A stretch of 5,202 nucleotides of DNA from Solirubrobacterales bacterium (GTDB lineage: Bacteria; Actinomycetota; Thermoleophilia; Solirubrobacterales; Solirubrobacteraceae), in assembly GCA_017354065.1 (NCBI GenBank), contig JAFMRN010000188.1, positions 1 through 5,202 on the forward strand, written 5' to 3'. Position 1 is the first letter of the stretch; every line of letters begins with the position of its first letter. A program made the translations under genes and the position numbers. Shown piece by piece: positions 1 through 4,383 of this stretch. The notes beneath the pieces were generated by a model. It did not search any database, was not told the DNA's origin, and saw only the letters and a program-made list of their open reading frames with translations.

Positions 1-195
1 GGTGACCGTGATGACGACGTGGCGGCCGCCGGTCAGCGCCGCCACCGCGGCGGCGGCGCCGCCGAGCACCACGACCGCAAAACCTCCGGCCAGCGCGATC
101 CGCCGCCGCCGGATCCGCTTGCGCTGGGCCAGGGCCTCACGGCGTGCCTGGAACTCAGCTGCCCTATCAGCTTCCCAGCCGGAATCGTCGCTCAC
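1..195 (-). CDS. N-terminus of a single-pass membrane-anchored protein (partial, runs off left edge)
   Basis: I do not recognise the family. Sixty-five stop-free codons are present from a GTG at 195-193. The product starts MSDDSGWEADRAAEF, continues as a charged cytoplasmic-looking segment with a basic cluster (RKRIRRRR, about residues 25-32), then a hydrophobic stretch (about 33-54) rich in Ala, Gly and Val. By the positive-inside rule the N-terminus is inside and the missing C-terminal part outside. It lies 35 bases downstream of the COG4705-type gene on the same strand, so co-transcription is likely. The start is uncertain. A good Shine-Dalgarno match, AGGAGA on the minus strand (228-223), is 27 bases from the GTG, and the reading frame stays open upstream into the preceding gene. 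A five-codon GTG mini-ORF (209-192) ends in a TGA that overlaps this GTG, which could couple translation. The frame looks real because a basic cluster followed by a hydrophobic stretch is coherent and there are no stops. Confidence 0.7.
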   Translation of the reverse strand, partial: MSDDSGWEADRAAEFQARREALAQRKRIRRRRIALAGGFAVVVLGGAAAAVAALTGGRHVVITVT

Positions 196-230
196 GTCGT
201 CCAGTACACCGAGCCGGCCGAATCTCCTGC

Positions 231-1046
231 TTACTCGGTTTCGAAGCCCAGGCGCGGCGGCTCATGGGAGGCGTGCGCACGCCGAGGTTGAGCTGGTGAG
301 CGGTCCTTGACGGTCAGCCAGCCGACCAGCGCGACGAACACCACCAGCTCGATCACCGCCACGAGCGGGTCACCGAGGGACAGGCCGCCGTTGCCGGTCT
401 TGGAGAAACCGTCCGCGAAGGAGGCGCCCAGCGGACGCGTGATCACGTACGCGAACCAGAAGGAGAAGATCGGGTTCCAGCCGAAACGCCACCAGCCGAC
501 CGCCGGGATCGCGAACAGGACCCCGAACAGCAGCGCGGAGGGCCAGAAGCCCCAGCTCAGCGCCAGCGCGGTGAGATCGCCGGCCGCGGTACCCAGCGCG
601 AAGGTGCAGAGCACGGCGAGCCAGTAATAGCGCTCGCGCCGCCGCGTGGTGATGAAGTGGACGTCAAGCGTGCCCTCGGCCCGGTGCCAGCGCCAGAACA
701 CCAGTGCGGTCAGGGCGGCGAACAGCGGCGTGGTCACCTCATAGCCGATGCTCGCTCCGTCATGGATCGCGTCGGCGGCCATGGTGCCGAACACCGCCAC
801 CATCATCACCGCGAACCAGTAGTAGGCGGGCTTGTACTCCTGCTGGCGCATCTGTAGGTACAGCGCCAGAACGCACCCGAACAGCCCTACGGCCGCCGCG
901 ATCGCAACGTTCTGCTGGCCCATTGCGTCGGAGATCGCCTCGCCCATGCCGGTTGTGAGCAGTTTCAGGCCCCAGAACATCAGCGTCAGCTGGGGGACCT
1001 TGGTTGCGGCGAAGCGGGCGGCGGGCTTGGCTTTGGTGGCTGTCAT
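231..1046 (-). CDS. COG4705-type polytopic membrane protein with four-fold internal repeat
   Basis: A 271-residue integral membrane protein of a family catalogued as uncharacterised (COG4705, recognised from memory by KVPQLTLMFW, TTGMGEAISD, GTAAGDL and TRPLGASFAD). About seven or eight hydrophobic segments are visible, with short polar termini. A motif [FY]W-x9-G-x4-D occurs four times with identical spacing: W25/G35/D40, W77/G87/D92, W142/G152/D157 and W197/G207/D212. Segments 2 and 3 are preceded by charged loops (EYKPAYYW, RRRERYYW). The repeated acidic residue inside membrane segments suggests cation or small-solute transport, but this is inference. The ATG at 1046 is chosen because AGAGG lies 4 bases upstream and family similarity begins soon after. 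The frame stays open to 1286, but that extension looks like random coding and would overlap the divergent gene. The gene is divergent from the 560-residue protein gene and probably the first gene of a minus-strand unit. Confidence 0.9.
   Translation of the reverse strand: MTATKAKPAARFAATKVPQLTLMFWGLKLLTTGMGEAISDAMGQQNVAIAAAVGLFGCVLALYLQMRQQEYKPAYYWFAVMMVAVFGTMAADAIHDGASIGYEVTTPLFAALTALVFWRWHRAEGTLDVHFITTRRRERYYWLAVLCTFALGTAAGDLTALALSWGFWPSALLFGVLFAIPAVGWWRFGWNPIFSFWFAYVITRPLGASFADGFSKTGNGGLSLGDPLVAVIELVVFVALVGWLTVKDRSPAQPRRAHASHEPPRLGFETE
411..977 (-). repeat. Four-fold protein-level repeat [FY]W-x9-G-x4-D within the membrane protein
   Basis: Four copies with exact internal spacing are encoded at 977-927, 821-771, 626-576 and 461-411 on the minus strand. 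The copies are FWGLKLLTTGMGEAISD, YWFAVMMVAVFGTMAAD, YWLAVLCTFALGTAAGD and FWFAYVITRPLGASFAD. They begin 52, 65 and 55 residues apart. Invariant positions are the aromatic-Trp pair, the Gly and the Asp; a small residue (S, A or G) precedes each Asp. The DNA of the copies is not obviously similar, so the repeat is old and visible only at protein level. Confidence 0.85.
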
Positions 1047-1050
1047 CGAA

Positions 1051-1055
1051 CCTCT
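1051..1055 (-). promoter_or_regulatory. Ribosome binding site of the COG4705-type gene
   Basis: AGAGG on the minus strand lies 4 bases before the ATG at 1046. It decides the start against the longer open frame that reaches 1286. Confidence 0.6.
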
Positions 1056-1083
1056 GGCGTGAACGTTTCTACTGAGCCGCGTG

Positions 1084-1112
1084 ACGGTAGGGCCATTAGC
1101 TAAACGAGACAA
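1084..1112 (-). promoter_or_regulatory. Candidate promoter for the COG4705-type gene
   Basis: On the minus strand a -35-like TTGTCT (1112-1107; four of six match TTGACA) is followed after 17 bases by a -10-like TACCGT (1089-1084; fits TAnnnT). The -10 box ends 37 bases before the ATG at 1046, leaving a short leader with the AGAGG site. In this GC-rich genome the locally AT-richer stretch supports the call, but it rests on sequence only. I found no equally good promoter on the plus strand for the gene starting at 1213. Confidence 0.4.
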
Positions 1113-1126
1113 CCGGCAAAAGGTTG
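1096..1126. promoter_or_regulatory. Palindrome and inverted repeat in the divergent intergenic region
   Basis: TTAGCTAA (1096-1103) is a perfect 8-base palindrome inside the spacer of the candidate minus-strand promoter. Next to it, CAACC (1110-1114) and GGTTG (1122-1126) form an inverted repeat with a 7-base centre that touches the -35 box. Either could be an operator controlling one or both divergent genes. The arms are short, so chance is possible. Confidence 0.25.
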
Positions 1127-1212
1127 AATTTTGGTTAGGTACGCGTCCGACCCAGGTATGAGCCACGCCGCGCCAGCAACCGTCCGCGCCCGCCTCTGGG
1201 ACACTTGCGCGC

Positions 1213-2895
1213 ATGCCGGTCAGCCACCTTGCCGCCAGCTCCGTCGATAACCGGCTCAGCGACGAGGTCGAGCTGTACCAGCGCACCTACACGACGCTGC
1301 TGCGCAGCTCCGGTGAGATGCGCCTGCGCGTGCTGGAGCAGACCCACCGCGCGATGGGTTCCTCGCTGCATCCGCTGGCTGGTGCGCCCGAGCCGGATCT
1401 GGGGGCATTCATCTACGCGGTCCGCCGCCTGCCGCTGGGAATCGCCGGCGCGCGCCAGGTGGTGCTCGGCCAGGAGCTAGAAGATCTGGTCGCGGCGGGT
1501 CTGCCGGTCGCCACCTGGACCGAGGCCGAGGCTCCCGCCCGGCGTCGGCGCTGGTACGACGGCGGGGAGGGCGTGCTCGGCTGCCTGATCGCCTCCCAGT
1601 CCGACGTCGACGACCTGATCCCCACGCTGGTGGCCTACCAGATCGAGTGGAACAAGCTCCACGCCGCACAGCGCGGGCTGTCAGAGCCGGTCACCGCGCC
1701 CCAGGAGTGTGCGAAGCAACTAGGGGGAACGCTCGCTGATTGGGAGCGCCTGCAAGAAGCGCTTGGCGAGCAGTTCGCCGCGACGTTGACCAAATGTGCC
1801 GAGTCGAAGCTGCGTCTCGGGGTACGGATGCTCGGCGGCTCGAACGTCGGCTACGCGCGCCTGACCCGCCGCTGGTGGGCGCCGGTGGCGGCGCGGCTGC
1901 GCCATGAGGCGCTGGCTGAGCGGCCGCTGTACTTCGTCTCCTCCAACACGCACAGCCTGGCCAACATCGTCAGCGGGATCGCCCGCGAGCGCGAGCCCCA
2001 ACTGCTCGCCCACGTCGAGTCCCTGCCCGACACGGACATCCTGTCCGAGGAGCTACAGCGCTTCCGGGCCGGCGAGTCGCGCGGCTCATGGGAGAACTTT
2101 CTCTACGCCAGCGCGCGCGGCTACTGGCAGCGCCACCCGGAGGAGCGCCAGCGCCTGGAGCAGGCGGCCGGCGTCACGCACCTGAAGTCACACAGTGCCG
2201 TGCACGTGCCCGCTCAGATCATGCCGCTGTCCGCGCTGTCGGCCGCCGCGCTCGACCCGCGGCTCGGCGACGTATCCGCCGCCGCGCTGGCCAACTCCGA
2301 GGCGGTGATCGTCAACATCGACTACCCGCTCGGCCTGGCCGCCTACAACATCCTGCGCGAGGTGGCCGTCGATTCCGCGGGCCTGCGTGGCATCTACGTG
2401 CTGGGCAAGGCCGCGACGCTGAACGCCGACGTCGGCGACGTGATGATCTCCAGCGTGATCCACGACGAGCACAGCCGCTGTACATACTGGCTCGACAACA
2501 CCTTCTCGGTCAGCGACCTGGCCGCCGATCTGCGCTTCGGCACCGGTCTCGACAACCAGCGCGCGGTGACGGTCAAATCGACCTTCCTCCAGAACCGCTC
2601 CTACCTCGACTTCTACTACCGCGAGGCCTTCACCGTGGTCGAGATGGAGGCCGGCCCGTTCTGCTCGGCCGTGTACGAGCTGTCAGATCCTGACCGCCAC
2701 CCGACCGCGGAGGCGATCAACTTCTCCAAGCTGGGCGTCGACCTGGGGATCATCCACTACGCCTCCGACACCCCCTACACCCAGGCGCGCACGCTCGGTG
2801 CCCGCGGCCTGGATTACTACGGGATGGACTCCACCTACGCGGCCTCGCTCGCGATCATGCGCCGGATCCTGGCGCTAGAGGGCGCGCTGACCTGA
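1213..2895 (+). CDS. 560-residue protein with nucleoside phosphorylase-like C-terminal part (DUF6909-like)
   Basis: The function is not established. From memory it resembles a widespread uncharacterised family that I believe is DUF6909. Residues 1 to about 340 form a soluble, mostly helical region with conserved-looking patches such as LYQRTYTTLL (21-30) and LYFVSSNTHSLANIVSG (239-255). Residues about 360-560 carry hallmarks of the nucleoside phosphorylase/nucleosidase superfamily: a Gly-containing segment near NIDYPLGLAAYNILRE (368-383), GKAATLNADVGDVMIS (398-413; compare the family's G-x-G then GD-hydrophobic pattern), VVEMEAGPF (475-483; E477-M478-E479 like the EME ribose-binding motif of DeoD) and YASD (516-519; D519 in the place of the catalytic Asp of an SD motif). 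A role in binding or cleaving a nucleoside-like ligand is inferred. No signal peptide or membrane segment is present. The ATG at 1213 lacks a strong Shine-Dalgarno site. The gene is divergent from the membrane-protein gene, and its last 21 bases overlap the convergent zinc-ribbon gene. Confidence 0.9.
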   Translation: MPVSHLAASSVDNRLSDEVELYQRTYTTLLRSSGEMRLRVLEQTHRAMGSSLHPLAGAPEPDLGAFIYAVRRLPLGIAGARQVVLGQELEDLVAAGLPVATWTEAEAPARRRRWYDGGEGVLGCLIASQSDVDDLIPTLVAYQIEWNKLHAAQRGLSEPVTAPQECAKQLGGTLADWERLQEALGEQFAATLTKCAESKLRLGVRMLGGSNVGYARLTRRWWAPVAARLRHEALAERPLYFVSSNTHSLANIVSGIAREREPQLLAHVESLPDTDILSEELQRFRAGESRGSWENFLYASARGYWQRHPEERQRLEQAAGVTHLKSHSAVHVPAQIMPLSALSAAALDPRLGDVSAAALANSEAVIVNIDYPLGLAAYNILREVAVDSAGLRGIYVLGKAATLNADVGDVMISSVIHDEHSRCTYWLDNTFSVSDLAADLRFGTGLDNQRAVTVKSTFLQNRSYLDFYYREAFTVVEMEAGPFCSAVYELSDPDRHPTAEAINFSKLGVDLGIIHYASDTPYTQARTLGARGLDYYGMDSTYAASLAIMRRILALEGALT

Positions 2896-3186
2896 CCCCG
2901 CGGGCTGTACGACGATCCCCCCGAACCGCGCTTCCTCCGCGCGGCAGAGCGTTCCCCTGACGAGCACGAGCCCGTCCCGGGTCACCTGCTCAGACACGGA
3001 CCGGTCGCCACGATGTTCGGCCACAAAGCCGCCGGAGACGCTGTCATTCAGGAGCTCAACCGGCTGGCCGTCCAAGCTGGTCGCCTGAGCCTTGCAGTCA
3101 CTGCACAACGCCAGCGGGTAACGCGCGGTCTGAACCGCCGGCGCTGAGCAAATGGGACAGGTCACTACAGGGCAGCATTCTCTCAC
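2875..3186 (-). CDS. Small four-cysteine zinc-ribbon protein
   Basis: A 103-residue protein. Two CxxC knuckles (C10/C13 and C28/C31) flank ARYP and should hold one zinc ion. After this come a polar middle with SGGFVAEHRG (51-60) and a conserved-looking end with GTLCRAEEARFGGIVVQP (78-95). I have seen short actinobacterial proteins with this RYP, SGGF, C-RA-EARFGGIV pattern but know of no firm function for them. The GTG at 3186 lies four bases after the end of the regulator gene, whose TGA is at 3193-3191, so the two are probably co-transcribed and translationally coupled. A second GTG at 3165 would start just before the first knuckle and is also possible. The last eight or so residues (AGSGQRAL) follow the family-like end and are partly read from the antisense of the convergent 560-residue gene, with the TAG at 2877-2875 inside that gene. 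Confidence 0.8.
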   Translation of the reverse strand: MRECCPVVTCPICSAPAVQTARYPLALCSDCKAQATSLDGQPVELLNDSVSGGFVAEHRGDRSVSEQVTRDGLVLVRGTLCRAEEARFGGIVVQPAGSGQRAL

Positions 3187-3190
3187 CCAT

Positions 3191-3844
3191 TCAGGCGGCC
3201 AGCAGTGTCGTCGCGCGCTGCACGGCCTCGGTCCGGTTCCGCACGCCGAGCTTGCGATACAGCGCGCCCGCGTGCTTCTTCACCGTCTCCGTGCCGACGT
3301 GCATCGCCGCGGCGATCTCACGGTTCGTCGCGCCCGTGCACAGCAGCGAGAGGACCTCGCGCTCACGCTCGGACAGCTCGTGGGAGGGCTGTTTGGCGAC
3401 GCTGATCGGAACCGGAGCCTGCTCACCGACCAGCGCTCCGCGCACGATCCGCACCACCTGCTCCACCGACAGCTCCGGCGTCAGCACGGCGGCGCCGCCC
3501 GCGGCCTGCAGCTGGGCGCGGTTGACGTTCCCATAACAGCCTGCGAGCACCAGCGGCATAGCGGGTCGCGCGGAGCGCAGCGGGGCGAGGTAGCTGCTCA
3601 CGAACGGGCCTGCCTCAGACACGTCCACGACCGCGACATCCGGTCGCTGGCGGTCGATCAGGTTGACCGCCTCATCGCGGTCGTTTGCCAGCAGTACCTG
3701 GCCAACCCAGGCCTGGCGATGGAGCAGTACGGCAAGCCCGATCCGGGTCAGCGGGTGGCTGTCAACGACGAGCGCCTGGACGGAGTCGTCCCGGAGGTCG
3801 ACGGGGGAATCAGGGTGTAGTTGGCTCATGACGATGGAAAGCAT
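3191..3844 (-). CDS. NarL/FixJ-type response regulator with degenerate receiver domain
   Basis: A 217-residue DNA-binding regulator. Residues about 23-138 form a receiver-like domain, and 157-211 a LuxR-type helix-turn-helix (LSEREREVLSLLCTGATNRE onward, with the typical TVKKH and LYRKLGVRNRTEA). The probable phosphoacceptor D74 (VVDV) is kept. Other switch positions look changed: the usual acidic pair before HP is D28-S29, the beta-4 Thr/Ser position appears to be A101 (LVLAGC), and the beta-5 Lys appears to be T122 (AVLTPE). Signalling without ordinary phosphorylation is therefore plausible, and no histidine kinase is in the window. Two starts are possible, ATG at 3844 or ATG at 3829. Neither has a Shine-Dalgarno site, and the receiver begins well after both. 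A TAGTAT sequence (3848-3843, minus strand) overlapping the first ATG could be a -10 box, which would favour 3829 and a nearly leaderless mRNA. The zinc-ribbon gene follows after four bases. Confidence 0.93.
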   Translation of the reverse strand: MLSIVMSQLHPDSPVDLRDDSVQALVVDSHPLTRIGLAVLLHRQAWVGQVLLANDRDEAVNLIDRQRPDVAVVDVSEAGPFVSSYLAPLRSARPAMPLVLAGCYGNVNRAQLQAAGGAAVLTPELSVEQVVRIVRGALVGEQAPVPISVAKQPSHELSEREREVLSLLCTGATNREIAAAMHVGTETVKKHAGALYRKLGVRNRTEAVQRATTLLAA

Positions 3845-3894
3845 ACTAAGTTGATCGAGAAAGGGGAAATTGGCGAAGTTGTTTCACTGTCTCC
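3845..3894. promoter_or_regulatory. Divergent spacer between regulator and CYTH genes
   Basis: This 50-base, relatively AT-rich stretch must hold promoters for both directions. On the minus strand TAGTAT (3848-3843) fits TAnnnT, but no clear -35 box stands 16-18 bases upstream. On the plus strand AAGGGGA (3861-3867) looks like a Shine-Dalgarno site but is 27 bases from the CYTH ATG, with no in-frame start closer. The regulator may control both directions, by position only. Confidence 0.3.
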
Positions 3895-4383
3895 ATGGCC
3901 CACAACGTCGAGCTGAAGGCGCATCTGCCCGATCCGGAGGCGGCCCTGGCGCGCAGTCTCGCCCTCGGTGCACAGGATCAGGGCACCCTCCACCAGCGCG
4001 ACACCTACTTCCCCGCGCGGCATGGGCGCCTGAAGCTGCGCGAGATCCGCGGCGGCGCGACCGAGCTGATCGCCTACTCGCGCGCCGACACCGAGGAGTC
4101 CAAGCTCAGCACCTATGAGATCACCCCGATCGCCGACGGCCGGGCGCTGAGAGCGGCGCTCGGCGTTCGCGTGGTGGTGACCAAGGCGCGGCGCCTGTTG
4201 TTGTTGGACAACGTCCGGATTCACCTCGACACGGTTGAGGGGCTCGGCAGCTTCATAGAGTTCGAGGCTGTGCTCGGCCCGGACTCGGACCGCGCCGCCA
4301 ACGAGGCGAAGGTCGCCAAGCTCGCGGCCGAGCTCGAGGTCGGCGAGCGTGTCGCGGTCGGCTATGCGGACCTGCTCGAATGA
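3895..4383 (+). CDS. CYTH-domain protein, class IV adenylate cyclase / triphosphatase superfamily
   Basis: A 162-residue single-domain soluble protein. CYTH enzymes form a beta-barrel tunnel that binds triphosphates with divalent metal; members are class IV adenylate cyclases, thiamine triphosphatases and inorganic triphosphatases. Visible elements are VELK (5-8, the end of the ExExK signature, with N4 in place of the first Glu), QRDTYF (34-39), GRLKLRE (44-50, tunnel basic residues), LIAYSRAD (59-65), VTKARR (95-100), NVRIHLDTVEGLG (106-118), FIEFE (120-124, metal-binding acidic residues) and YADLL near the end. The pattern is closest to CyaB-like bacterial proteins, but the sequence cannot decide between cyclase and triphosphatase. 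The length fits a minimal CYTH domain. There is no Shine-Dalgarno site at a useful distance from the ATG, so the mRNA may be leaderless. Its stop overlaps the start of the next gene (ATGA at 4380-4383), indicating an operon. Confidence 0.92.
   Translation: MAHNVELKAHLPDPEAALARSLALGAQDQGTLHQRDTYFPARHGRLKLREIRGGATELIAYSRADTEESKLSTYEITPIADGRALRAALGVRVVVTKARRLLLLDNVRIHLDTVEGLGSFIEFEAVLGPDSDRAANEAKVAKLAAELEVGERVAVGYADLLE

Noticed and set aside
1047..1286. An 80-residue N-terminal extension of the COG4705-type protein (open frame to 1286)
   Set aside because: It is Arg/Ser/Thr-rich without family character, spans the divergent promoter region and overlaps the opposite gene. The ATG at 1046 has AGAGG in front and fits the family start.
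256..2096. A shared 13-base word, CGGCTCATGGGAG, near 256 and near 2084
   Set aside because: One exact match of this length is within chance for a GC-rich 5 kb sequence, and the flanks do not match.
2088..2693. A 201-residue plus-strand open frame
   Set aside because: It lies wholly inside the 560-residue gene in another frame, is dominated by Arg/Ala/Gly from GC-rich codons and has no domain pattern.
3152..3820. A 222-residue plus-strand open frame opposite the regulator
   Set aside because: It is the antisense of the LuxR-type regulator gene, whose helix-turn-helix is unmistakable. The product is His/Arg/Gln-rich without recognisable motifs.
3870..4118. An open frame from TTG at 3870 with AAGGGGA just upstream
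   Set aside because: The Shine-Dalgarno-like spacing is only about 2-3 bases and the frame overlaps the CYTH gene out of frame, giving a Gly/Arg/Pro-rich product with no motifs.
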